Positions 12,721 through 25,300 of a stretch of DNA of 64,000 bases are shown here, one piece after another. The DNA lies in assembly GCA_013365365.1 (NCBI GenBank), contig JABVXU010000033.1, forward strand, positions 186,001 through 250,000, in the 5' to 3' direction. Numbering within the stretch: the stretch's first letter is position 1; the number at the start of each line of letters is the position of its first letter. A program made the translations under genes and the position numbers. Source of the DNA: Cruorifilaria tuberocauda. Lineage: Eukaryota; Nematoda; Chromadorea; Rhabditida; Onchocercidae. The notes beneath the pieces are model-generated. The model was not told the origin of the DNA and made no database searches. It worked only from the letters and a program-made list of their open reading frames with translations.

Positions 12721-14063
12721 ATGGTAATATACTGTGCACGGGCAATTCAGAGGCTTTTTCCATTTGCTATCACATCAGAATCATTATTCGCTCCAATGTA
12801 CCGCACTATTGCTACGTCGAAATGCTCATTTACTGGTGTGTTATGGATCATTTTTAAAATTACATTAATTAGTTGTTTAGAACTCATTAACGGTACCGAA
12901 GTTGTCAATTGTGACCATCTCAAAAATAACACTCCATTGACTGTTAAAGTTATGTGTTTGTTTAAAGCGTGAATTTTCTTGACAATTAATTGTAGTAATG
13001 TCTATTCTACTTATTAAAATTTCAGGGATATACCTATTTACCTACTATTTTTTTTGCCGAGCTGTTCATCTCTGATGGCAAAACTGGAACATAAGCTATC
13101 TCAGTATTAGAAATTTAATTATTTCAAATCATTTCAGATAAATGAAGTTGGACCATAGATGAGTAAATTGTATAAAAATATTTTCAGATCGGTATTATAC
13201 AAAAAAACATGAATGGATAGCCATAGAAGGTAATACAGCAGTTGTTGGAATCAGTGATTTTGCGCAGGTTTAATATTCTCATGGCTGGATTTGGCAAATT
13301 GGTTAGAGGGTTGATGTTATACAATATCTTGTTTGAGAGGAATCTTTTTAAAGTAATGTTTTCGGATAGTTAAGATGACTTCCTAGCATATTCGTATTTC
13401 ATCTCCATCGTACAATGAAATGCAGATCGAATAGTTTTGAAACATTTAGTTTTTTTTTTGACTAAAGAAGTACATTTTTGTTAGAGTTATACAAATCTTT
13501 CCAGGGAGCGCTTGGCGATATTGTTTATGTAGAACTTCCTGAAGTTGGAAAAGAATTACATGCAGGCGACTCAGTTGGAGCAATTGAAAGTGTGAAAGCA
13601 GCATCAGAGATCTATTCACCTATTTCTGGAACAGTTACAGAAAAGAACCACGAAATTGAAAATACTCCGTCACTGATCAATAAGTCTCCTCTTGATAAGG
13701 GTATGTTAATCTTCCATACATAGCCGACGAAGATACGTCTCCAATTATTCATTAATTGGGAACCGATTATTTGATCATATCTAGTAAGTATTGGAAAAAA
13801 CTATATTCGCTTTCGAATTAACGACAAGATGGTTGGAAAACAAAATGTATTTTATTCTTTTCTATATGGCTTTTCTGAATACTGAGGCGGAAAGAAAGCA
13901 AATCACTTCGAAGGCTAATGATGAATCTTTAATAAATTTCTGTATAATTTCAGGTTGGTTATATAAATTGAAGGTGAAGAATTCAAATGAACTGAAAGAA
14001 CTGATGAATGAGACAGCTTATGAAGCATTCAAGAAAATGGAAGAACAAGAAGCTGCTGTTTAG
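12721..14063 (+). CDS. GCSH: Glycine cleavage system H protein, mitochondrial
   Basis: Lipoylated carrier of the mitochondrial glycine cleavage complex; its lipoyl arm shuttles the aminomethyl group between the P, T and L proteins. Four exons with consistent phases: 12721-12835, 13188-13267, 13505-13700, 13954-14063, giving 166 aa, typical of the family including the presequence. The first exon encodes an arginine-bearing, acid-poor transit peptide. The mature part begins near RYYTKKHEW, contains GISDFAQGALGD and the lipoyl attachment motif ESVKAASE, and ends with the usual helical GWLYKLKV...[11 protein letters not shown] tail. The start is the first ATG in frame; an upstream TTG is not a likely initiator. 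An AATAAA-like sequence occurs near 14138. No other glycine-cleavage gene lies in the window. Confidence 0.95.
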
Positions 14064-16011
14064 ATATCTGATGATTTTCTTTTTAAGTAATTGTTTTTTT
14101 ATAAAGTGCGAACCGTTTGATACATTGTGAGCTCTTAAATAAATAATTGAGTGATTGAGCGATTGTAGTAAAATATGTAAAAAACGACATATTTTGTTTC
14201 TTGAATATTGAAGGTTTTGTTTCTGGTATAATTCGTTAAAACATTTTCAGTAATCGTTGTGCATACTGTTGATTCATCTATGAACATTAAGAAACCGTAA
14301 ATTTTATAAAATATCACTATGGTTATATATAGTACATTCTAGTAGTTCAAAAAAATCTTTTTAAAAATTGATCATCGATATAAAGACATAAACAATTACT
14401 TTTCTTCGATTCTAAATTTTCATTTATGCTACGAAAGATAAAATAGATATTAACTTTATTGGATTTTACTTATTGAATAAGTGATCAGTAGATGATTTAA
14501 CAAATCAATAGATGAGTGAGTAGTTTTTCAGCGAATCAAATTAGCGAATTAATGTAATATACTTTGATTTATGACAAATGCAATGAGATGAATAATTACA
14601 ATTTAAAAAGAAATAAGAGTTCATCCGTTGCATTCAGCCCATGATTTTCAACGTATCTCACGCAATAAAATTAAGACTTCTATGTTTGCTAACTGCATTT
14701 TAAGATTTAATTTACTTGTAAGTTCAACGCAAATGCGCTTTAAGCTAGTAAATGCATATTTACGCCGCCTTTGAAGATTTTTAAAAGTCTTATTTTTTTT
14801 ACATGCCATTTCATTATATTGGAAATAATTTAAACAAATGAAGAAATAAAAATGAATAAGTAAATACTCGCACAATATAACAGAGGATTAAATAAGAAAC
14901 AAAATTAACCAACATGAGTAAGTTGTGTTAAAGTGAAATGCGTTCTCAAAGAAATGAAAAAAAAACTACTCAGTAGTTTTTTTGATAGAGAACAAGCTTG
15001 TTTTACAGTTCATCTTGTTTTACAATCATTCTCTCGAAAAGAAGCCAATATTCGAAGTGTTCTAAACATTTCACATGACGACAGCACTATCTTTTGTTAC
15101 AAAATCTTTTTTGAGTTAGAATTTGTTCAATTATGAATTCATACAATTTATGTGAAATAAAAAATAGTCAATAAAGAAGTTCGATCTATCAATTTCAAAG
15201 TAGGCGAAATGTAGCATAATTACAGATGAGTATTACAGATGAGCTTAAATTTAGAACGGTAAAATTACATTTTTTTAACGAAAAAGTTAGTAATTCATTT
15301 CGCTTTTTCTTGTTGCAGCCCAAAGAGAAGAACTTTGATTCCTCCACTTTTAAGCCTTAATTTATGAAATATTGCACGAAAATTTTAAACAATCATAAAA
15401 AATTAAAATATTATCATATTGTAAGAAATGAGGAAATTTTTAAATTATGATTTGACCTTTGACACCGATGTAAAAAATCAAATTGCTGCAAATTAATACT
15501 TCCCTGTCTAATATGCTAATGAAATTTGAATTGGTGCAAGGATTATATACATTTTAATTACCGAGTGATTAAAGTTATAATAATTTTTTGATTTCTTATT
15601 ATATACCGTAGCGAAAAGCAACCATTTTCATAACAATGTTTAATCAGAAATGATAAGTTAAGGTTATCAATTAATAATTATTTGATATTCAATCAATATA
15701 TGACTAATTCAATTAATTTAATTTCTCTTATTTTAACATCTTCCTTTATTTTTTACAATTTTCATCAAAAAATATCGAAAATATAAATCAGAAATCAGTT
15801 TACAGAATTTACTTCATTTTGTCTTATTTTTCACAGCTCTTCGATCATTTTTTAAAATGCATTAGTCTATGAACAGTTTGCTATTTGTCGTCGCATTTCA
15901 TTTCATATCGAATTTCTGGATTTCACCAAATAACTCGAAAATGGTACTCGAAACAGATTGTTATAGCTTTCTTTCCTCATAACAAACTATTCATTAGTTT
16001 ATAATTATTTA
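14064..16011. other. Intergenic region between GCSH and the homeobox gene
   Basis: Both flanking genes end here (convergent). Short open frames on both strands (for example near 14.65-14.88 and 14.93-15.14 kb) have AT-driven composition and no splice or family support. I see no gene, RNA gene or repeat that can be supported. Confidence 0.55.
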
Positions 16012-19000
16012 TTAGACAATCATATTATTGGAATAGATATTCTTCTGTTCACTATGAACTCCTCCTTGTAATTCGGTATCAGGAAACGATGGCGTACCAC
16101 TGATTCCAGAACCTGCTATGCCTGTATATGCATTTGTTGTTGGCGTCGCCGTCGGTAAGTATCCGAAGCAGAAAGATGAAGGTGTTTTCATGACCTAAAA
16201 AAACAAATGAGTTATATTTGTAAAGTAAGACAATTATCACAGTGCTATTTCATCATGCCAAATTATATCGGAAAATGAAGAAGAAAGATTAATTCAAGAT
16301 CATGAAAAGTCAAGTTACAAAAGAGTAAAGCTCAAATTTTCAAATCATACGAAGATGTTTAACATACTGACATGAGTTTAAAGCTTCTAAAGTATAAATT
16401 TTAGGTTTTACAAATTTACCTTTAAAAAGGTTTAAAATTATGTTCACTTGGCATTTTAATAAAATTCAACTTTAAATTGAAATAATTCAAAAGTTAATAA
16501 GTAATGGATTTGAAATGTAAAAATTATGCTTATAAATCAGTTTGAAACTGAAAGATGAATTGGTATTATGGAACCGGAGAATGCAATATAACAACACAAA
16601 GACAAGCATATGAAATGCTTAAACGAAAGAGCGGAAGAAAATAGCAAGGAAAAAAGCATTAGACCATATCTGGTCCCGGTAAACCGTTTGATTGCGGAAC
16701 AAATGGATGCATTAAGCCAGAAAAATCATCAGGATGAGTCATCCATGCCCACGACGGTATTCCTGGTGTATTGTGCCGTACAGGTGGCAAATCGGCAATT
16801 GCACTACTTTCCGCTTTATCTTGACGACGCCATTTGGCACGTCGATTTTGGAACCATACCTAAAAACTCTTCTTTGATGAAGTGAACATACGAATAAACT
16901 GGAAAATTATTTCCAGTTTTTAATACATTAATTTCTAATTTAATTGTGGATAGTGATTTAATTCTAATTTCAGTCTTCAAATCTCATAATATGAATCAGA
17001 TCTGTTGATGTCTGAATCAATCATCTGCTTGATCAAAATATTTGGCTAATTGTGACTAATTGTTATTTTTAAAGAAATATATTCACGGCATCATTCTGCG
17101 TAAAATAGTAAATACACAGCAATCCCAAGTGAATTTGTTGTTTTAGGTTAATTGCTTAAAAGTCATTTAATGCTTCTTAATAGCGAAGAACTTTTCCCAC
17201 TTTTTATACCAAAAATAATTATCAACTCAACAGATATTTTTCTGTCCTTTTCATGGATATAATTTTTGGGAATTTATTGGTAATTCGGATTAGCGACCGG
17301 TCTTAATGGGAATTAAGAAGAGGAGAAGTCGGGAAGGCCTGAAGAGATTTGTCATTATGTCATTGTTTTGGTGCTGGAAGAGATGTGGTGAAGAAGAGAA
17401 TAACAATTAGAGCTGACAGTTTGAGGGGATGAAATTTGAGATTACTTCGTACTCTCTCACAAACGACTATCCCAGGACTAATTAATGAGCCGAAACAAGA
17501 CAAGCAGATTACCCTTTTTCTGAAAGGTCATACATATCGTCTAAAAACCATGAAAGTCCGGTTTTCACCAAAACTAAAATAGTTGCAATTTTACTACTCC
17601 AGTTATTTTATTTAACTTCAATTCGAAATTAATATCAAGTTTTTTACAAAAGATAGAAACTTCTGTCATATTAAAGTATCACAGTTAAAAATCTCAGAAT
17701 CCCGGATGCAATATAATATCTAATTTTGGATACGAATCCGAAGTTCTAAAACCTTTTTTTCTGAACTTTTAATTTTTACCTATTTCTTATGAAGCAACTG
17801 TCATAGCTAATTTTATAAGTTGTTAATTTAAAAAAAAATTGAAATGATGCAATTTAGTTGAAGTTAATTATTAAAGAGAAGATAAACAATAATAGAGCAA
17901 TTAACCTGGACACGAACTTCAGGAAGTTTTACTTTTTGAGCCAGTAACTGAAAATAAAATATGCTTCTTGGTGAAGTGATGAAATATCATTTAAAAATTA
18001 AAAATTAAGAAATTTAAAAACATTTAAAAATTTATTTGAATGATTGCTTACTGATTGAATTATTTCTATTTCAAGAGACAGTAAAATAAAAATGGATATA
18101 GTTTTTTCAACTCCCTTTGAAATGCTTCAGGTGTAAAATTATCTTTCACAGCTGCAGAAATTATCATTGATTCAAAGCATTTCAAATTAAATATAATAAA
18201 CTGCTCGAATAGCCATGCATAACAAACATACCATTGAATTAAACAAATTTTGGATGAAATGAAAAAAGAACTTTAAGACTTTACTAATAACATACCTCCC
18301 TAGCATAAACATCCGGATAATGACACCTTTCGAACGCTTGTTCTAATTCATGAAGCTGAAATGTTGTGAATGTGGTCCTATTGCGCCTTTGTTTTTTTGA
18401 TTCCCTGAAATAGCATCTCCCGAGTTTTCCCAACGAAAACTTCATATGAAATTAATACCACCTTATATTTTTTCAAGAAGTCCACATTTAAAATCATAAA
18501 TATTATCATTGAATAAAGTGTTAGCATTTCATTCTTTCTGAAGCGAAATTTTGCATGAAATCTCGTGCTACAATAATTCTGAAGTGTTTAAGTTTTTTTT
18601 AGGAGAAAAATAACGGTGAAATTAGTTTCTTATAGGCGCATTTAATCTAAGAAAGCGGATATGGATCGAATAAAGCTCCATTAATATCACTTTAAAGATG
18701 TTCAATACTTGAAAAAGTACAAGATTTAGGTTTTCAGATTTATTTTGATACTCCAAATTTACGGAATTCGTTCAACCGTCTTGTGAATTATATGATATAG
18801 TGACAGTCTTCAACCAGGTATATGGGTTGGTTATACGTTCAGGATACGTTTAGGATAATCAATAAGAAACTAGTTATTAGCACGTTTTTGATTTTGATTG
18901 GATTTCGAAATTACTCTAAATCATCATCATTTTTCTATGATTTCAAACGACTCTTTTACATATTTGGATTCATATATTAGTTTTCGGATTTGGTTGCATT

Positions 19001-19756
19001 TGGTTTGCAAGTGTATTTAAGTATTGCTATAGCCAATTACCATAATTCAGTTACAACTGAACAATAAGAAGAAAATATTATCATGAAGCGGATTTATATT
19101 AGTTTAACAAGTCAGTGAAATTAATACTTGGAAAATGAAAAATTTCATGAATGAAGAGAAGTAGTTTTTATTAATAAGAGCTGCATTAATAAAAATATTT
19201 TTAAATAGGAAAAAAATTTCCATTAAAAAAAATTAGTTAATGAATAGAGGAATGAATTTTTTAAAGAGCTAAACATTCAAATTGACAAAGGATATATAGA
19301 ATTTGTAAATATGTAGAATTTCAAAGAATTAAATGCGTGATTTTTTTATTGTATGAATAAAAAAATTAACTAACCTATCACGACGTCTGTTTCCATCATT
19401 ATGCTGTTGATGAGTTCCTGATGCTACCGGAGAACTAATCAAGTCCGGAATTTTCACATGCCCATGCTGTACTTCTAAAATTTTCACTTCCACATATTTT
19501 ATTTTATTTTTAACTTTCTAAATTTCCGCATATCATCCAAAAAAAGCTTTAATATATTAATTATGCTTCAAATCGATGTAACTCATTCATTACTATATCA
19601 AATAACTAATCGCATAAATGCAAATTCGATAAAAAGTTTTCGAATAAAAGGTAACCGACCATTTCGTTGTATCAGTGAGCTAATAGAATGATGATGATGA
19701 TGATTACTTGTATTAGTGGTTAATACAGCACTATTGCCGCACAACTCATCCATCAT
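16012..19756 (-). CDS. ceh-8: Paired-like homeodomain transcription factor, Rx/CEH-8 type
   Basis: DNA-binding transcription factor of the retinal homeobox (Rx/Rax) group; C. elegans CEH-8 is the counterpart, associated with head neurons. Six exons fit in phase: 19756-19660, 19474-19375, 18404-18296, 17947-17906, 16859-16665, 16194-16012, total 241 aa. The homeodomain (about residues 72-131) starts [20 protein letters not shown], continues [10 protein letters not shown] and [20 protein letters not shown]; residue 50 is Gln, as in the paired-like class, and introns fall at the helix 2/3 borders. The N-terminus has a five-histidine run and an HSISSLIQ segment that may stand in for the octapeptide. 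The C-terminus is short and I see no OAR domain, which Rx proteins of most animals carry. The 970-base intron 18405-19374 contains a duplicated piece of the neighbouring ccpp-1 3' end. Confidence 0.92.
18611..18934. repeat. Copy A of a ~310-bp direct duplication (ceh-8 intron)
   Basis: This stretch closely matches 22080-22386 in the same orientation; shared blocks include gtgaaattagtttcttata, gaaagcggatatggatcga and tacttgaaaaagtacaag, with scattered substitutions and small indels. It lies wholly inside an intron of the homeobox gene. Its right end corresponds to the last codons, stop and downstream sequence of ccpp-1, so this copy looks like the derived one. Confidence 0.85.
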
Positions 19757-22079
19757 TTAGCAACCATAATCATCCTGATTGCCATTTTCACACAACCATA
19801 AACGTCAAACCATTTTTTGGATACGGTAGAAATCAAGAAAAAAGGCGGAGACAGAGTTTTCTATTGGTTCCTGCAGTGATGGACAACGATGCCATCAGAG
19901 AAAGGAACCATTTGAGAAAATGCTTATCCAATTATCGCTTTCGACGATATGCTTTAGAGAGCATTTCGTCAAAATTGTTCATCTCAGTTCATGGCAATCT
20001 ATTACTCTTCGTCACCAATTAGTACCTGAGAGCAGAAATAGTATGGAGATTGGAGAGATAGAGAGTGAAGGATGCCATCATCATCATACTCTGTTAAAGT
20101 GAATTGTTCCTGGTTCTTAATGGATGAGGAGAGTAGAAGAAGGGTTGGTACATTGGAATATTAACATTTTTAATGACAATAAGATGTTCACTTCACTTCG
20201 ATAAACTATTACTGTATCATTCATTCAACATCTTTCTTCACTCATTACACTTTTCTTGGGAAATGAAAGTTTTCTTTTTTGTGCTAAAATTAATTTTATT
20301 TATTTTTTAGATATGAGGCAAGTGAAAAGTAAGATAACTAAGACAGTAAACAAGTAAAAAATATAAACATACTGGCTAATTAGTCAATTGAAAATTATAA
20401 AAGATTATAAAGAAAAATGTTTGTAATGATGTTGCTATAAGAGTGAATCGAGGGAGAAAATATTTCAAATCCAGCAATACTAAGGGCTTTCAATAAAATT
20501 TTAAATTTTAAGGTTTATCCAAATTGTTTTAGGTGGCAGCAACAATTCTTAATCTTCAGAAATGAATTTCTGAAACGCATTTAACCGATATGATAAATAG
20601 TTTAAATGGTAAGCTTGCAACTTTAATAAAGGTGAAAAAACTATATGTGAAATATGTTATTCAAAAACTACTAGGCTTTTTCGGTAGTTCTAGAATTTAT
20701 CTATTGTTATGAGAAGTCTGATCTCGCTTTTGTGAGCAAAATGGCTCACAATTATTGGCGAAAGAGGACCAAAACGATGACAATGAACAAATTGTTGCAA
20801 CAACCAATTAGGCAAATTAATATCGAGGAAGGAGGTCAAATTCTGCTTTTGAAACAACGAAATGAGGTTATTTTTTCCAGTCAGTTTAAACAGCTGTGAA
20901 TTTCTTGAATTTTTCTGTAAAAATTCCAACTGAATACATTTGACGAAAATAAGTAATATCAGTTCTGTCACAAGAAATGAGAAAGTAATACAAAATGATT
21001 TTGGAATATGCTTCAACAAATTCAATTTCCACATGAAAGGTTAAAGCCGAAAAGAAGTGGAAAATTTATTGATGGAATACAGTACCGATCAAGAAGGTAA
21101 TCAAGACTACCGTAAATTCACCATATGTCGATTTGTAATTCTTTGTAGAATACCTTTTTCAATAATCTCGCACACTTACAGCAGAAAAAGGCCGAAGGTC
21201 AAAATCATACCAATTTCCGCAATGAAATTTATAAACCAATCCATATCCCCAGCATTTCGTCGCGTAACCTTTACGGAAATGAAATACTTTAATGATGAAT
21301 CGAAAAACTTCTAATCATATATCTTCTATTTTTCAGTTTCTTTTTTATTGAAGTACAAAGCAAGCTTCTTCATTCCTTTTGATTAACCTTCATATGTTCA
21401 TTCAACTGCAAAGTTAAAAAACATACAGCTTTAGGATGAAATGCTTCAATGATTGACTATGATTATATCAGTCCATAAACTAAATAAAAACAATTTCGAA
21501 AAAGATTTTTGAACCAGAATAACAAAAAATTAAATATCTGCAAGTTCAAACTAATAATGCTATTCATACTAAACACTAATAGCAAAAACTTTGCCATTAT
21601 AACTTTCGAACAGATTCTCTTCTCAAACACAACATAACATGTAAATTTTATTGATAATAGCAAACGAATGTAAACACAAACACAAACAGCAAATGAGTAA
21701 AACGAAACATAATTACATCTAAATAAATTCGCGGAGCGCTGTTCACGAATCAACATAACTGTGCTGCATACCTGAAGAAATTAAAACCCGCATGCCTGAA
21801 GAATATGCGTGACTAGAAAAATTAAAAATACATTACTGCCGTTTGAATACTGATTAAAAAATTATCTTAATTTTCTTCCCGATTTACAGTAAAATTAATA
21901 TTTGCGCTATAACAACACAAAAAAAAATGAGATACAATTATGAAAGACGGAGCAAACTGAACAACCCAATTTGATAGTGAGAATAGCTGAAGAAGGACGG
22001 ATAAATGAATAAATATGTGTGACTAGAGAAATTTTTAAATTAAATATATGAAACAATAATAATAAATCCGTATGAAAAA
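19757..22079. other. Intergenic region upstream of the homeobox gene
   Basis: This should carry the ceh-8 promoter/5' UTR and the downstream flank of ccpp-1. Only one exon-like stretch is suspected (minus strand 21310-21176). Open frames at 20690-21034 (-) and on the plus strand around 20670-20900 look protein-like on both strands, but neither has a recognised family or splice chain. I call no gene here. Confidence 0.5.
21176..21310 (-). other. Possible terminal exon encoding a hydrophobic tail (unidentified)
   Basis: After a possible acceptor (gattag at 21316-21311) an open stretch of 44 codons ends at TAA. It encodes a basic/acidic segment with TRRNAGDMDWFINFIAEIG followed by a hydrophobic run and stop, like the C-terminal anchor of a small membrane protein. 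Base composition is higher in GC than the surroundings. No upstream exon was found and I do not recognise the family, so this may be chance or a decayed gene. Confidence 0.25.
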
Positions 22080-22386
22080 CAATGGTGAAATTAGTTTCTT
22101 ATAAACGCATTTGATCTAAGAAAGCGGATATGGATCGACTAAAGCTCCATCAATATCACTTTAAAGATATTTAATACTTGAAAAAGTACAAGATTTAGGT
22201 TTTCCAGATTTATTTTGATATTCCAAATTTACAGAATTCGTTCAATCGTCTTGTGAATAATATGATATAATGACAGTCTTCAACCACGTATACGTTTAGA
22301 GATGATCAATAAGATACGTAATAAAGTAATCTACACATTTTCAACTTTGATCGGATTTCGAAATTACTCCGAATCATTATCATGCT
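22080..22386. repeat. Copy B of the ~310-bp direct duplication (ccpp-1 3' end)
   Basis: Partner of 18611-18934. It covers the last few codons and stop of ccpp-1 (TAA complement at 22364-22366) and about 285 bases of its 3' flank. The coding overlap suggests that this is the original location. Confidence 0.85.
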
Positions 22387-25300
22387 CCCACTGATTGGAA
22401 AAACTTTCGTTCTTAAAACAATTAAATGTCTTGCAGAGCTGTTTACCAATTTCCATAAGATGCTCAATATTTACCTAAAAACAGTATAAATTAACATTCT
22501 TAAAAAAATGTTAAGATACGAAAATTCAAATTTAATTCAACATTCAACAAAAATTTCATATATCTTCTTCCGCTGCTGGTAATAAAAAACTAAAAGTCAG
22601 GAAAATTATTCAAATGTCACTATCATAAGGCACTAAATAATTTCAATGTAATCATAAATAGCAGATTCCTATAAATATTATACGACCTATCAATAAATGG
22701 TAATTTTATGAATATTAAATAATCATATCTAAAATGCCGATAAATAAGATAATTTCTAAAAGCAGAGCTTTATTGTTTGAAATAATGGGACATAAATTGA
22801 TATTTTCTGTTTAATACATCAATTTGAAATAATTTTAATTCTAAGATACCAACCTGGTAACCCCTCAAAGAACCAGAATTGAAACCACAGTAGGTAGATT
22901 CCAAGGTGTACGATCGAGTGATGCCAAACTGCCTCCACAGTGTTACACGAGCCGACGATTCTTTGGTTTTGGTTATATTGAATCGACAACTTGATAGTGA
23001 AAAATAATCACACATCTATGAAGAAAATTTCTTGTCACTCAACAGAATAAGTCAGTTTAATTATGTAAAATGCTAATGATTTCGGAAAAATCTTGCAAAT
23101 CTTACAATTTCTCATGATAAAAAATTATGTTTTCACTTATTTGATTAATTCGAATTTTTATTTGGAATTCATCTCTAAACATACCTGTCGTAAAAGTAAA
23201 GGAAGAGACATGAAATCGCTTTTTCCCGGAAGTGAGTGATCCAGGATACGCCATGAGTTATCAGGATTGTTTCCGTAAAGAAAGACGTTAAAATTATTAG
23301 AATGACCATGTAGATCGATAAACAGAAATGGTTTCTTTCCAAGCATGTCAACCTGAAATTTGTATTTCTTTACTTTCCCACGCCGCAGAAATATTTTCAA
23401 AGAACTTTGTTCGTGTTTTAAATGTTAAAAAATGACCACGTGTGTTCTCCAAATTATCATGGCAAGTCCAAAGTTCAAAAAATTCAAAATTTCCTTGCTC
23501 CAAAAGAATTACGCTTATGAATTACCGAAGAATCTAGCATGAATACTGCTTGCTAATCTATGCGCAAGTTAAGCATGTAATTATAAGCTCAAGCATAAAT
23601 TAGAAAAGAACCTACTATATACTGTACAATAGCTTTGCTATGATATATAACAGGATGCAATACTGGTGAGGGCTGATCCCATGTTCGATTTAAATCTACA
23701 CCAGCCAAACTGCAACGGTGCGAACCGTTTACCACACCATCAACATTTAACATTGGAATTAACTTAAATACGAATTGATCACGAAGCTTCACAGCTTCTT
23801 CCTCATCGCTCGTCAAGAAATCCATAATACCTTTAAAGCTCAATATATTACAACAATTTAATTTAATTAAGGCTTATTATGAACATTAACGATCCTTGGG
23901 CTAAAATATGACAGCGATTATGACTAAATTTATTTTGATAATATCTATTGCAGATTAATGTTTCATTTAATTATTGTTATTTCATTTTAGTTATTATTTT
24001 GATGAAAGAGAAAAGAATCAAAAGAATGCTCATTTCAAACTACTTCCTACATAATATAATTTCTTTTACCAACTTTCAAAAGTCCTATATTACTTTTACG
24101 TATTCTCTAGCTAATATTTATGGATATAAAAGAATACCATGCATGATCCAACTTGTATTATTTTCTCCGGGATGCACTCTGGCACAAAGTAATATGATCT
24201 TACGATCAATCAATTGTTCCTTAGTACCACTAGCAGTCACTGTAAGAAGTGAAACAGCATTACCAGCTAATGATGTACACAGCTGATCATTACGAATATA
24301 GAGTTGTCCATTTTTAGATAAATGCCTTTCTAAGGTAGCCTGAAATCATTAAAAGAATTTTAGTAGATATGCGACAATGATTAATAGCATACTTTGAACA
24401 ATGTCGTAACTTATCTATACATATAAAACTTAATAAAGTTATCATTTAATAGTTATCTTTAAAATGTCCAAAATATTTCATGTTTATAAGACTTAAATAT
24501 TTCTCAAAGCTTACAATAATCAGGATATGGAATAAATTTGGGAAATGATGAATGCATATAGCAAAATCACGAAAACGTAGCAAATTGTTTCAGAAATTTC
24601 TTCAGTTGAATTAAATGCTAATCAAAAATTATAAATTATATTTCATAATATATGTGTGTGAATATAAAAAGTCTACAAGCAAGTTCAATTAAACGAATGA
24701 TTGCTTTTAAAGACTTAAAAAAAGAAAAAAATCGAGAAATTTTATCGCTTTTAAAAGATAAATTTGTCGTTCATATTTTAACAAAAATAAAACAGCCGTT
24801 CCTTGCCATCAGCATATGTTACTTGGCTGCCTAATAAATTTTATGAACCAGGGAGGTCTTAACTCTCCGTAGTTCATAAATTCGGCCTCTTCGTCTCATC
24901 ACTGAACTTGGAGCCACCGTTACAATGATTTCAAATTCGAAGATAAAAATTACTTGAAGCATTGAATATGTATATGGGAAATGATAGGCAATGTAACATA
25001 TATCAGCATGATATTTGAATCTGATTGTGAAATACAACGAAAAATGATGTCTGAAAAAATGGAGAATCATATAAATCGGAATTTTTTCCAAGATTTATTT
25101 CTCTCTAATATTTATGTCTTTCTTTCCAGGTTTATGTTTTGTGAAATTTGCACTCCAACTATTTCTATATTAAAATTTGAAATTTTAACTTTTTGATAAG
25201 AATATCGAATTTTTGACAAGATAATAACATTAAATCACAAAAATTGACAATGAAATGAAAATATCTCAAATGATATTTGAATAATTGAGATTTCGGATCG

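Noticed and set aside
16610..16885. Plus-strand open frame of 91 codons
   Set aside because: It is the antisense of the homeodomain exon at 16859-16665, which has matching splice phases and the [12 protein letters not shown] motif on the other strand.
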